A stretch of DNA of 64,000 bases. It comes from Pedobacter nutrimenti (GTDB taxonomy: Bacteria > Bacteroidota > Bacteroidia > Sphingobacteriales > Sphingobacteriaceae). The notes under the pieces were generated by a model. It saw nothing but the letters and a program-made list of their open reading frames with translations. It was not told the origin of the DNA and made no database searches. The stretch lies in assembly GCF_003208655.1 (NCBI RefSeq), contig NZ_QKLU01000008.1, positions 186,001 through 250,000 of the forward strand, in the 5' to 3' direction. The position numbers were made by a program, and so were the translations under genes. This document shows positions 41,818-51,359 of this stretch, piece after piece (within the stretch, counting starts at the first letter, position 1; each line of letters starts with the position of its first letter).

Positions 41818-43284
41818 ATGAAACAAAAAGTACTCTATATATTGCTTGCGGCCATCACCCTGGGTTTTGGCTGTAAGAAAAGCAGTTTTGATGAAACCAT
41901 CAAGGGGGAAGCCTTAAATGCTTTTCAGGTCACTGCACCGGCAAACAACACCATGCTGGTTTTAAATTCTGCGACACCAAATAACCCCGTGGTTGTCAGC
42001 TGGACCGCGGCTCTACCAGGGGTCAATACCGCACCAAAATATACTTTTGTTGCCGCATTAAAAACAGGGAGCATTGATCAGCCATTGATCCAGTTTCCTT
42101 CCGACAACAATGGAACAGCCAACAAACTGACTTTAACTCAGAAACAACTGGACGATGCTTTAAAAGCAAAAGGAATTGCTGATGGGGCTAAGACTGACCT
42201 GATCTGGGCCGTTGTTGCAGATAACGGGTCGGTAAAAGTGAATTCTGGTACTCCTTACAGCATTTCCATTACCCGTTTCGGGGATGGGGTGTCCAACTTC
42301 TTGTTGTATGGTCCGGTTTCCAGTGCCAATGTAATTACAATCAATCCAATTTTAACTTCCCAGTCACTAACCTTTAAATGGCAGAAATCTTTTGCGGGAA
42401 AAGCAGGTGCAAGCACAACTTATAAAGTAAAATTTATAACGCCCGACGGAAATTTTACCAGCCCACTGTTCCAGTTTACTTCCAACAACAACGGAGCTGA
42501 TTCTACCTTAACGGTGAGCAATAAAGATTTTGATGCGGCCCTGACAGCTGCGGGTTTTGCGGATCAGGCGGCCATTACCCATTTAAAATGGAGTGTGGAA
42601 GCCAGTTCAGGAACATTCAGTAAATTTTCAGACTATACCAATGACTTTTACATTGTCAGAGATGTAAACCTGTATATGGTTGGATCGGCAAGTGAGTTTG
42701 GATGGGACAATGCGAACCCAACGTATATGTACCGTGATGAAACCAACAGAAATGCCTATACCTATACCGGTTATCTTAAAGCCGGAGAATTTAAGTTCAT
42801 CAGTGTGGTTGGAAGCTGGTCAACCCAGTATGGCAATAACGGCAGTAACGGGGTTACCTTAAAAGCAAAGGATTCTGACCCAGACCCCGGAACTTATGTG
42901 GTGCCTGCTGATGGCTATTATACCATAAAAATAGACATCAATAAACTGACTTTCTCTTTAACCCCTTATGATGCGTCTGCAGCAACCAATTATACTTCCA
43001 TTGGTATCATCGGTAATTTTAATGGTTGGGGGGACATCACCGCCATGAGTAAAACCACTTTTAACCCTCATATCTGGGTGATTACACAAACGATGAATGC
43101 AGATACGGAATTGAAATTCAGAATTGCCGCAGGCTGGGATGTGAACTGGGGAAGTTCTGCTGGTAACACACAAGGCAAATATGGTAAAGGCGTTCGGGAT
43201 GGCAGTAACCTGGTGGTTAAAGCAGGCGCCTATAAAATCCTTTTTAATGACCTGACTGCAGAATATATTTTCTACAACAAATAA
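41818..43284 (+). CDS. SusE/SusF-like starch-binding surface lipoprotein
   Basis: 488 residues. The lipoprotein signal is MKQKVLYILLAAITLGFG with Cys19. Two SusE-type Ig-like domains follow (about 33-150 and 155-280), each with a VSW or FKW core strand (PNNPVVVSWTAALPG, SQSLTFKWQKSFAG). Then come two starch-binding modules of the SusE/F C-terminal kind (about 283-385, VNLYMVGSASEFGWDNANPT, and 393-488, SIGIIGNFNGWGDITAM). The conserved aromatics FGWDN and FNGWGD fit starch helix binding. It holds starch at the surface for the amylases. The hairpin at 43299-43332 follows. Confidence 0.9.
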   Translation: MKQKVLYILLAAITLGFGCKKSSFDETIKGEALNAFQVTAPANNTMLVLNSATPNNPVVVSWTAALPGVNTAPKYTFVAALKTGSIDQPLIQFPSDNNGTANKLTLTQKQLDDALKAKGIADGAKTDLIWAVVADNGSVKVNSGTPYSISITRFGDGVSNFLLYGPVSSANVITINPILTSQSLTFKWQKSFAGKAGASTTYKVKFITPDGNFTSPLFQFTSNNNGADSTLTVSNKDFDAALTAAGFADQAAITHLKWSVEASSGTFSKFSDYTNDFYIVRDVNLYMVGSASEFGWDNANPTYMYRDETNRNAYTYTGYLKAGEFKFISVVGSWSTQYGNNGSNGVTLKAKDSDPDPGTYVVPADGYYTIKIDINKLTFSLTPYDASAATNYTSIGIIGNFNGWGDITAMSKTTFNPHIWVITQTMNADTELKFRIAAGWDVNWGSSAGNTQGKYGKGVRDGSNLVVKAGAYKILFNDLTAEYIFYNK

Positions 43285-43298
43285 ATACACGATCCTTT

Positions 43299-43332
43299 AT
43301 GCTGGTCCGGAATTTTTCCGGACCGGCATTTT
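43299..43332 (+). terminator. intrinsic terminator or attenuator inside the starch locus
   Basis: A 14-bp stem with one G-T pair (43299-43312 and 43316-43329), GC-rich centre GGTCCGGAA / TTCCGGACC, 3-nt loop, followed by TTT. It lies between the SusE/F-like gene and the first amylase gene and should lower expression of the enzymes relative to the surface binding proteins. Confidence 0.75.
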
Positions 43333-43352
43333 AAACCCGAAGCCCTTTAATC

Positions 43353-45200
43353 ATGAAACGAATTTACTTTATTTTCTTACTAACGCTCCTCAGCGGCTGG
43401 GCTATGGCCCAGAAACTGGAACGCATTGAGCCCATGTCCTGGTGGGTGGGGATGCACAATCCCAAACTGCAGTTGCTGGTACATGGTGATCAGATTGCCT
43501 CGCTCCAGGTGCAACTGAATTACCCGGGGGTGACGCTCAAAGAAGTCCATAAAGTAGAAAACCCGAATTACCTTTTTCTGGACCTTGAAATTGCTGCGGA
43601 AACGAAAGCCGGCCAGTTTCCAATCGTATTTACAAAAGAGGGTAAAAAAAAACTAAGCTATACTTACGAACTTAAAAACAGAACGCAATCGGCTTCAAGG
43701 GTACAGGGCGTGAGCAGTAAGGACCTGATTTACCTGCTGATGCCGGACCGTTTTTCCAATGGCGATTCTAAAAATGATGTGGTGAAGGGCCTGAGGGAAA
43801 CCAGTCTGAACCGCGATTCCATGTATTACCGTCATGGTGGTGATATACAAGGGGTGATCAATCACCTGGATTACCTGAAAGACCTGGGCATTACCGCGAT
43901 CTGGATGACCCCGGAAATTGAAAACGACATGCAGCATGCCTCTTACCATGGTTATGCCGCTACAGACCATTATAAAATTGACCCCCGTTATGGCAGCAAT
44001 GAGCTGTATAAAGCTTATGTCGAAAAAGTCCATGAAAAAGGGATGAAGGTCATTAAAGATATTGTACACAACCACATCGGAACAGGGCATTACCAGTTTA
44101 CGGATTTGCCAATGAAAGATTGGTTAAACCAATGGCCTGTGTATACACAAACCAGTTACCGGGACCAGCCGGTGATGGACATCCATGCTTCGCTGGCTGA
44201 CCGCAAAAAAATGCTGGACGGCTGGTTTGTACCCTCCATGCCGGACTTAAACCAGCGTAACCCTTATGTACAGAATTACCTGACCCAAAACCACATCTGG
44301 TGGGTAGAATATGCAGGTATTGATGGTTTAAGGTTAGATACTTATCCCTATAACGATCCCGAATACATGGCCGACTGGGCCCTGAAAATCAAAGCGGAAT
44401 TTCCGAATCTTTCCATTTTTGGAGAGACCCTGGTGAACGCCGCAGCCAGTCAGGCTTATTTTACCGGTGGCAATACCGTCAACAGAGGTTTTGATACCCA
44501 TTTACCGGGCATTACCGATGCAGTGCTGAAAGATGCCATTTACGAAGCCCTGAATGGCAATCCGGGATGGACAGATGGTATTTTTAGACTTTACGCCACC
44601 CTTGCCCAGGATTTTCTTTATAAAGATGTGACCGGTAATGTGATTTTTATGGACAATCACGATATGAGCCGCTTTTACTCTATGGTAAAGGAAGATTTGG
44701 GCAAATACAAAAATGGCCTGGCCCTGCTGTTGACCCTTCGGGGCATTCCGCAGGTGTATTATGGGACAGAGATCCTGATGAAAAACTATTCCGATCCCGA
44801 TGGCAAAGTCCGTGAAGATTTTCCAGGAGGATGGAAAGGTGATAAAACGGATAAATTCAGTGCCTCGGGCCGCAGCAGCAAAGAGAACGAAGCCTTTGAC
44901 TATTTTAGAAAACTGGCCAGGTTCCGCCAAAACAGTATAGCGCTTCAAAGCGGTAAAATGATGCAATATGTTCCTGAAAACGGCATTTATGTGTACTTCC
45001 GTTATGTAGAAGGTGCAGAGAAACCTGTGATGGTGATTTTCAATACAGAAGATAAAACCAAAGAGCTGAAAACCGACAGGTTTAAAGAAAGAACAGCTGC
45101 CTTTTCTGCTGCAAGCAATGTGCTCAGCGGAGCAACCCTCGATCAGATTAAAACCATTACCGTACCTGCTAAATCGGTACTTGTACTTGAACTAAAATAA
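43353..45200 (+). CDS. GH13 neopullulanase/cyclomaltodextrinase-type alpha-amylase, exported (SusA-like)
   Basis: 615 residues with a signal peptide (MKRIYFIFLLTLLSGWAMAQ). The N-terminal cyclomaltodextrinase domain (about 22-105, IEPMSWWVGMHNPKLQLLVH) precedes the GH13 barrel. Catalytic residues: Asp329 (GLRLDTYPY), Glu358 (FGETLV) and Asp437 (MDNHDMSRF). It probably trims oligosaccharides in the periplasm, as SusA does. It heads the enzyme half of the locus behind the hairpin at 43299. pgmB follows 13 nt later. Confidence 0.92.
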   Translation: MKRIYFIFLLTLLSGWAMAQKLERIEPMSWWVGMHNPKLQLLVHGDQIASLQVQLNYPGVTLKEVHKVENPNYLFLDLEIAAETKAGQFPIVFTKEGKKKLSYTYELKNRTQSASRVQGVSSKDLIYLLMPDRFSNGDSKNDVVKGLRETSLNRDSMYYRHGGDIQGVINHLDYLKDLGITAIWMTPEIENDMQHASYHGYAATDHYKIDPRYGSNELYKAYVEKVHEKGMKVIKDIVHNHIGTGHYQFTDLPMKDWLNQWPVYTQTSYRDQPVMDIHASLADRKKMLDGWFVPSMPDLNQRNPYVQNYLTQNHIWWVEYAGIDGLRLDTYPYNDPEYMADWALKIKAEFPNLSIFGETLVNAAASQAYFTGGNTVNRGFDTHLPGITDAVLKDAIYEALNGNPGWTDGIFRLYATLAQDFLYKDVTGNVIFMDNHDMSRFYSMVKEDLGKYKNGLALLLTLRGIPQVYYGTEILMKNYSDPDGKVREDFPGGWKGDKTDKFSASGRSSKENEAFDYFRKLARFRQNSIALQSGKMMQYVPENGIYVYFRYVEGAEKPVMVIFNTEDKTKELKTDRFKERTAAFSAASNVLSGATLDQIKTITVPAKSVLVLELK

Positions 45201-45213
45201 TTATACCTACCTA

Positions 45214-45888
45214 ATGCAACATCATCCACCTGCAAAAACAATCGCCTGTCTTTTTGACCTCGACGGTGTCCTGGTCGATACGGCAGTTTATCATTACAAA
45301 GCCTGGAAACAACTGGCCAACAGCCTGGGGTTTGATTTTACCGAAGCACAGAATGAACACCTTAAAGGGGTGAACCGAATGCGTTCGCTGGACATGATTT
45401 TAAACTGGGGCGGGGTCGAAAAAACAGAAACCCAAAAGCTGGCACTTGCCGCACAAAAGAATGAGTGGTATGTGGCCATGATTGACAGGATGACCCAGGC
45501 AGAAGTTTTGCCGGGTTCTGTGGCCCTGCTGGAAAACTTAAGGCAGGCAGGGATCAAAATTGCCCTGGGCTCTGCCAGTAAAAATTCGGGCATGATCCTC
45601 CAGCGGACAAAACTCACCCATTTTTTTGATGCCATTGTAGACGGCAATGTGGTTTCCAAATCCAAACCTGATCCTGAAGTTTTTGTGAAAGGGGCCCAGC
45701 TGCTTGGTGTTCCGGTGGCAGATTGTGTCGTGTTTGAAGATGCCCAGGCGGGTATAGAAGCAGCCCTGGCCGGAGGAATGAAAGCCATTGGGGTTGGACA
45801 GGAAGCCAACCTGAAAGGAGCACAATTGTATGTGAAAGACCTTTCGCAATTGAGTGTAAAAGATATTGTAGCATTGACAGAAAAATAA
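45214..45888 (+). CDS. pgmB: beta-phosphoglucomutase
   Basis: 224 residues, HAD superfamily. It converts beta-D-glucose-1-phosphate to glucose-6-phosphate. The nucleophile and acid are Asp15 and Asp17 in LFDLDGVLVDTA. KGVNRMRSLDMIL is the cap-domain signature of beta-phosphoglucomutases. LGSASKNSGMILQRT and SKPDPEVFVKGAQLL (Lys) follow, then VFEDAQAGIEAALAGGM. The gene directly precedes the GH65 phosphorylase, its supplier of beta-glucose-1-phosphate, with 16 nt between. Confidence 0.95.
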   Translation: MQHHPPAKTIACLFDLDGVLVDTAVYHYKAWKQLANSLGFDFTEAQNEHLKGVNRMRSLDMILNWGGVEKTETQKLALAAQKNEWYVAMIDRMTQAEVLPGSVALLENLRQAGIKIALGSASKNSGMILQRTKLTHFFDAIVDGNVVSKSKPDPEVFVKGAQLLGVPVADCVVFEDAQAGIEAALAGGMKAIGVGQEANLKGAQLYVKDLSQLSVKDIVALTEK

Positions 45889-45904
45889 AGCGCAGCGAAT
45901 TAAG

Positions 45905-48223
45905 ATGAAGAATTATATACAAGCCACAGAGTGGAACATTATAGAGGAAGGTTTTGATCCTCATTTAAATAAAATATCAGAAAGCATTTTCAGTATAGGC
46001 AATGGCCGTATGGGCCAGCGGGCCAATTTTGAGGAAAGCTATAGTGGAGAAAGCCTGCAGGGAAATTATGTAGCAGGTGTTTATTATCCGGACAAAACCC
46101 GTGTGGGCTGGTGGAAAAATGGTTACCCGGAATATTTTGCAAAGGTTTTAAATGCTGCCAACTGGATTGGACTGGAGCTGAAGTTCGATGGAGAACTGCT
46201 GGACCTGAATACCTGTAAGGTTAGTGATTTTAAACGTGTGCTGAACATGAAGGAAGGTTATCTGGAACGTTCCTTTACCGCAGAGCTGCTGAGCGGCAAA
46301 AAGGTAAGCGTGGTCTCTAAACGCTTTTGCAGTATAGCAGATGATGAAATCGCCGCCCTACATTACAGCCTGGTCCCTTTAAATTTTTCCGGAAAACTGG
46401 AAATCTGCTCTTTCACAGACGGGGATGTCAAAAACCAGGATTCCAATTATGATGAAAAGTTTTGGGAGGAAGTGGCCCGCAGTCAACAAGGGCCGGTTTC
46501 TTACTTAACCCTGAGGACCAAAAAGACCGCTTTTGAAGTTTGCACTGCCGTGCAGAGCAGTGTATTTAAAAATGACAAGGCGCAAAACCTGCAGGGGGCA
46601 GCAGAAATCAGGGATAAATATGTGGCGCAACTGGCTGTACTGGAGCTGGTGCAAAACGACCGTGTGGACATTTATAAAATTGCAGCCAACCTGAGTTCCA
46701 TGAACTATGCCACCACTGAACTGCAGCAGGCAGCCCAGCAGGCCATAGCCCGGGCCTGCGCAAAAGGCTTTGAAGTTTTACTTCAACAGCAACAACAGGC
46801 CTGGGAAAACAAATGGAAGGAAAGTGATATTTTAATTGAAGGGGATGTGGCCGCCCAGCAGGCCATCCGTTTTAACATCTTCCAGCTCAACCAGACCTAC
46901 ACGGGTAAGGATGCCCGTTTGAACATTGGGCCAAAAGGCTTTACCGGTGAAAAATACGGAGGCTCTACCTATTGGGACACAGAAGCCTACTGTATTCCTT
47001 TTTACCTGTCCACAGCCCCGGCCGAGGTGGCTAAAAACCTGCTGGTGTACCGTTATAAACAACTGGACAAGGCCATTGAAAATGCCCAGAAGCTAGGCTT
47101 TAAAAATGGAGCGGCCCTGTATCCAATGGTCACCATGAACGGGGAAGAGTGCCATAACGAATGGGAAATCACTTTTGAAGAGATCCACCGGAACGGTGCC
47201 ATCGCTTTTGCCATTTTCAATTACATTCGTTATACAGGTGATGAAAGCTACCTGCAGCAATACGGACTTGAAGTGCTGATCGGTATTGCCCGTTTCTGGA
47301 AACAACGGGTCAACTGGAGTGCAGACAAAAATAAATATGTCATGCTGGGGGTGACCGGGCCGAATGAATACGAAAACAACATCAACAACAACTGGTATAC
47401 CAATACCCTGGCGGCCTGGTGTTTAAATTATACTATAGAAGCCGCAGATCTGGTTAAAACCCTGGCACCTCAGGAATATGCCCGCATCACAGAAAAAACA
47501 AAACTGGATACTGCTAAGGAATTTGAAGACTGGAAAAACATTGCCAGCCAGATGTATTACCCTTATGATGAACAGGAAGGGGTATTTTTACAACAGGATG
47601 GTTATATGGATAAGGAGCAGGTGCTGGTTAAAGACCTTCCGGCATCGGAAAGGCCCCTAAACCAAAAATGGAGCTGGGACAGGATCCTGCGTTCCTGCTT
47701 TATCAAACAGGCAGATGTATTGCAGGGCATGTATTTCTTTGAAGACGATTATGATCTGGAAACCCTTCGCCGGAATTTCAATTTTTATGAGTCCAGGACC
47801 GTCCATGAAAGTTCCCTGTCGCCCTGCGTTCACAGCATCCTTGCCGCCAAACTGAGTGATGAGCAAAAGGCTTATGAATTTTACCTGCGCACGGCCCGGC
47901 TGGACCTGGACGATTACAATAACGACACCGAGGATGGCCTGCACATCACCTCTATGGCGGGTACCTGGATGAGTATTGTGGAAGGTTTTGCGGGTATGCG
48001 GGTGAGAAACGGAAAACTGAAGTTCAGCCCTTTTGTGCCCAAGCAATGGAAGTCTTTTTCTTTTAACCTGAATTTCAGGGGGACAACTTTAAGGGTAAAG
48101 ATCACGGCAACAGAAATCAGCATTACCAACCATAGTGCCCAGGCGCTGGAGATCCAGGTTTTTGACCGCTATTATGAAGTAGCGCAGGGGGAACAAAGCA
48201 TAACTTATCAATTATGCGTTTAA
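45905..48223 (+). CDS. GH65 maltose phosphorylase
   Basis: 772 residues, standard. It splits maltose with phosphate to glucose and beta-D-glucose-1-phosphate. The (alpha/alpha)6 barrel holds the general acid Glu488 in GVTGPNEYENNINNNWYTNT; this equals Glu487 of the Lactobacillus brevis enzyme. The phosphate-site region lies further on, in DGLHITSMAGTWMSIVEGFA. No signal peptide, so it is cytoplasmic. The pairing with pgmB favours maltose over trehalose or kojibiose in this locus, though GH65 specificity cannot be decided by eye. The next gene overlaps its end by 10 bp. Confidence 0.93.
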   Translation: MKNYIQATEWNIIEEGFDPHLNKISESIFSIGNGRMGQRANFEESYSGESLQGNYVAGVYYPDKTRVGWWKNGYPEYFAKVLNAANWIGLELKFDGELLDLNTCKVSDFKRVLNMKEGYLERSFTAELLSGKKVSVVSKRFCSIADDEIAALHYSLVPLNFSGKLEICSFTDGDVKNQDSNYDEKFWEEVARSQQGPVSYLTLRTKKTAFEVCTAVQSSVFKNDKAQNLQGAAEIRDKYVAQLAVLELVQNDRVDIYKIAANLSSMNYATTELQQAAQQAIARACAKGFEVLLQQQQQAWENKWKESDILIEGDVAAQQAIRFNIFQLNQTYTGKDARLNIGPKGFTGEKYGGSTYWDTEAYCIPFYLSTAPAEVAKNLLVYRYKQLDKAIENAQKLGFKNGAALYPMVTMNGEECHNEWEITFEEIHRNGAIAFAIFNYIRYTGDESYLQQYGLEVLIGIARFWKQRVNWSADKNKYVMLGVTGPNEYENNINNNWYTNTLAAWCLNYTIEAADLVKTLAPQEYARITEKTKLDTAKEFEDWKNIASQMYYPYDEQEGVFLQQDGYMDKEQVLVKDLPASERPLNQKWSWDRILRSCFIKQADVLQGMYFFEDDYDLETLRRNFNFYESRTVHESSLSPCVHSILAAKLSDEQKAYEFYLRTARLDLDDYNNDTEDGLHITSMAGTWMSIVEGFAGMRVRNGKLKFSPFVPKQWKSFSFNLNFRGTTLRVKITATEISITNHSAQALEIQVFDRYYEVAQGEQSITYQLCV

Positions 48224-50010
48224 TCCTTAAAAAAATTGTTGTTATTTTACTCCTGCTGCCGGGGGGTGTTTTACCCGTCCTGGCACAGAAAAAAGGGACG
48301 GCTGTACCGCACAGGAAGGGAGCTATGGAGCAGAAAAAAATAATCATCTATCAGCTGTTGCCAAGATTGTTTGGCAATAAAAACAGCCATAATATTCCTT
48401 ATGGTACCATTGAGCAGAACGGGAGCGGCAAGTTTGCCGATCTGGACAATAAAGCACTGGAAGGGATTAAAGAACTGGGGACCACCCATGTCTGGTATAC
48501 CGGGGTAATTGCCCACGCCAGCCTGACCGATTACAGCAAATACGGAATTTTACCGGACGATGCCGATGTGGTCAAGGGCCGGGCAGGTTCTCCATACGCC
48601 ATCCGCGATTATTATGATGTAGATCCGGACCTGGCCCAGCATACTGGACAAAGAATGGCTGAGTTTGAAGCCCTGGTTGAGAGGACACACCAAAAAAGCA
48701 TGAAAGTGTTGATTGATTTTGTGCCCAACCATGTGGCCAGGCATTATCATTCGGGGGTAAAACCTCAGGGAGTGGTTGATTTTGGGGTTTATGACGACGT
48801 TCGTAAAGCCTTCAGTGCTGCAAATGATTTTTATTATATCCCGGGCAAAGCCCTGGTTGTTCCGCCGGATGCGGATAAAATTTCAAATCCGCTAAGTCCT
48901 TTAAAGGACCAGCTGTATCTGGAAAATCCGGCAAAGGCGACAGGGAACAATGTCTTTTCTGAAAGACCCAAAGCCGATGACTGGTATGAAACGGTTAAAT
49001 TAAATTATGGTGTCGATTACCTGGACGGGGAGAAAAAATATTTTAGCCCGCTACCACCGGTATGGACTAAAATGAGGGCCATTCTGTTGTACTGGGCCGA
49101 TAAAGGTGTAGATGGTTTCAGGTGTGATATGGCCGAAATGGTACCGGTGGAATTTTGGGAATGGGTCATTCCGGAGGTTAAAAAGAAATATCCCGGGCTG
49201 ATCTTTATCGGCGAAGCCTATAATCCCAAAGCGTATGAGATCTATTTTACAAAAGGTAAGTTTGATTATCTGTACGATAAAGTAGGGTTGTATGATGGTT
49301 TGAAGAAACTGATCCGCAATGAGCCTTCGGCAACTGTGGAAGACATTAAATCGGCCTGGAAAACCGGGAGTGCCGGATATGATGACCGTATGCTGCGTTT
49401 TCTGGAAAACCACGATGAGGAGCGGATCGCTTCAGCAGGTTTTGCAGGCCGTGCCGAACTGGCCCTTCCGGCCATGGTGCTTTCGGCTACTTTAGGCAAA
49501 GGACCGGTGATGCTGTATTTTGGACAGGAAAGCGGGGAGCCCGGAAAAGGAAAGGAAGGCTTTGGCGGGGACGACAACCGGACCACAATATTTGATTACT
49601 GGGGGGTGCCTGAGCATCAGAAATGGATGAACAATGGGGCCTTTGACGGTGCTTTACTGAGCCCTGAACAAATGACACTTCGGAAATTTTATCAAAAGCT
49701 CTTGCGCCTGGCCGGGGAATCTGCTGCTGTGGGGGCGGGTAAAATATACGAAGTCCCGGTAAGCGGTACTATGAACAACAGAATGTATGCTTTTATCCGT
49801 TATACAGAGCAGCAGCGCTTGCTGGTCCTGCTTAATTTTGACCGGGAACAGAATTTTACAGCAGACATCAACATTCCGGCTGAATTGTCTGGGAAAGGTA
49901 TAGCCAGCCCGCTGAGGGAGCTCCTGAGTGATCAGGAATGGAACACGACTTCCCCGACCAGTATCCCGGTAAACCTAAAACCTGTTTCTGCACAGATCAT
50001 TGCATTTTAA
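48214..50010 (+). CDS. GH13 alpha-amylase, exported
   Basis: 598 residues from ATG 48214, overlapping the GH65 stop. The signal peptide is MRLILKKIVVILLLLPGGVL, then PVLAQ. The GH13 barrel begins KKIIIYQLLPRLFGNKNSHN. Catalytic residues: Asp305 (GFRCDMAEMVP), Glu334 (FIGEAYNP) and Asp401 (FLENHDEER). The start-to-barrel distance is short, with no N-terminal carbohydrate-binding domain. It should act in the periplasm on oligosaccharides; exact bond preference is not readable. The transporter gene follows 10 nt later. Confidence 0.92.
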   Translation: MRLILKKIVVILLLLPGGVLPVLAQKKGTAVPHRKGAMEQKKIIIYQLLPRLFGNKNSHNIPYGTIEQNGSGKFADLDNKALEGIKELGTTHVWYTGVIAHASLTDYSKYGILPDDADVVKGRAGSPYAIRDYYDVDPDLAQHTGQRMAEFEALVERTHQKSMKVLIDFVPNHVARHYHSGVKPQGVVDFGVYDDVRKAFSAANDFYYIPGKALVVPPDADKISNPLSPLKDQLYLENPAKATGNNVFSERPKADDWYETVKLNYGVDYLDGEKKYFSPLPPVWTKMRAILLYWADKGVDGFRCDMAEMVPVEFWEWVIPEVKKKYPGLIFIGEAYNPKAYEIYFTKGKFDYLYDKVGLYDGLKKLIRNEPSATVEDIKSAWKTGSAGYDDRMLRFLENHDEERIASAGFAGRAELALPAMVLSATLGKGPVMLYFGQESGEPGKGKEGFGGDDNRTTIFDYWGVPEHQKWMNNGAFDGALLSPEQMTLRKFYQKLLRLAGESAAVGAGKIYEVPVSGTMNNRMYAFIRYTEQQRLLVLLNFDREQNFTADINIPAELSGKGIASPLRELLSDQEWNTTSPTSIPVNLKPVSAQIIAF

Positions 50011-50020
50011 ACCAAACTAA

Positions 50021-51358
50021 ATGAGCTTAAAAACAATCACCGAAAATCCAAAACTGAGCCTGGTACAAATTATAAATATGAGTATCGGTTTTTTTGGTAT
50101 CCAGTTTGGATGGGATTTACAGCGGGCCAATATGGGACGTATTTATGAAAACCTGGGGGCAAACCCCGATCAGGTTCCGCTGTTGTTTCTGGCCGCCCCT
50201 TTAACGGGCTTGCTTGTCCAGCCGGTGATTGGTTATCTGAGTGACCGGACCTGGCATCCGAAATGGGGCAGAAGAAGGCCTTATTTTATGATCGGGGCAA
50301 TTGTCAGTTCGGTTGCATTGGTATTTATGCCACACAGCAGTGCTTTATGGATGGCAGCGGGGCTGCTATGGATCCTGGACGTGGCGGGTAATGTGGCCAT
50401 GGAACCCTTTCGTGCTTTTGTGACGGATAAATTGCCGGATGCACAGGTAAACCGGGGTTTTATCATGCAAAGTATGATGATCGGTCTGGGCGGCAGTATT
50501 GCTTCAGCTTTGCCCTGGCTCATGAACAATGTATTTCATCTGACCAATACCGCCCATCAGGGACATATTCCGGAAAACGTAAAGTTTTCTTTTTATGCCG
50601 GGGCTTTCTTTTTTCTGGCTTCTGTCCTGTACACGGTTTTTACCACAAAAGAATATCCGCCTACAGCCGCTGAACTGGAATTGAAAGCGCAGGAAAATCA
50701 TAAAGGCTTTGCGGCCGGGGCAAAGGACATCTGGTCTTCTTTGCTGAACATGCCCAAAAGGATGCAGATTGTATCCCTGGTACAGTTTTTTACCTGGCCA
50801 GGTTTATTTCTGATGTGGTTTTATTATACTACGGCGGTAGCCGTAAATGTTTTTGGCGGTAAGGATGCCAGTGATCCGGTATATGCGCATGGTGCCGATT
50901 TCGGTAGTTTGACCCTGGCCTATTATAGTGTGGTTACCTTTTTATTTGCACTGGTGTTGCCAAAAATAGCCGACAGGCTGGGGCGTAAAACAACCCATGC
51001 CCTGTGTCTGCTTTGTGGTGCTATGGGCCTGATCAGTGTGGCCTGGGTCCATGATAAAAACATGCTTTACCTCTGTATGACCGGGGTAGGGATTGCATGG
51101 GCCAGTATTTTATCTATGCCTTATGCCATGCTGAGTGGCTGTTTGCCCAAGCATAAGATCGGGATTTATATGGGGATTTTTAATTTCTTTATTGTATTGC
51201 CCGAAATTATGGCTTCTTTGGGTTTTGGCTGGCTGATGCGTGAGGTGTTGCACAACGACCGGCTCCTGGCTGTTCAGATTGGGGGCGGGCTCATGATTGT
51301 TGCAGCGGTGATCTGTTACGTTTTTGTAAAAGAAGAAAAAAACCAACTTAAACCATAA
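50021..51358 (+). CDS. MFS sugar transporter, SLC45/MalT-type
   Basis: 445 residues with about twelve membrane helices. The N-terminal LVQIINMSIGFFGIQFGWDL, then QRANMGRIYENLGA, is typical of the SLC45/GPH-like maltose carriers of Bacteroidota. The loop GYLSDRTWHPKWGRRRPYF carries the MFS signature, and KIADRLGRKTTH is the second-half counterpart. It is expected to bring maltose or maltodextrins across the inner membrane to the GH65 enzyme. It is packed between two amylase genes, with gaps of 10 and 1 nt. Confidence 0.9.
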   Translation: MSLKTITENPKLSLVQIINMSIGFFGIQFGWDLQRANMGRIYENLGANPDQVPLLFLAAPLTGLLVQPVIGYLSDRTWHPKWGRRRPYFMIGAIVSSVALVFMPHSSALWMAAGLLWILDVAGNVAMEPFRAFVTDKLPDAQVNRGFIMQSMMIGLGGSIASALPWLMNNVFHLTNTAHQGHIPENVKFSFYAGAFFFLASVLYTVFTTKEYPPTAAELELKAQENHKGFAAGAKDIWSSLLNMPKRMQIVSLVQFFTWPGLFLMWFYYTTAVAVNVFGGKDASDPVYAHGADFGSLTLAYYSVVTFLFALVLPKIADRLGRKTTHALCLLCGAMGLISVAWVHDKNMLYLCMTGVGIAWASILSMPYAMLSGCLPKHKIGIYMGIFNFFIVLPEIMASLGFGWLMREVLHNDRLLAVQIGGGLMIVAAVICYVFVKEEKNQLKP

Positions 51359-51359
51359 T

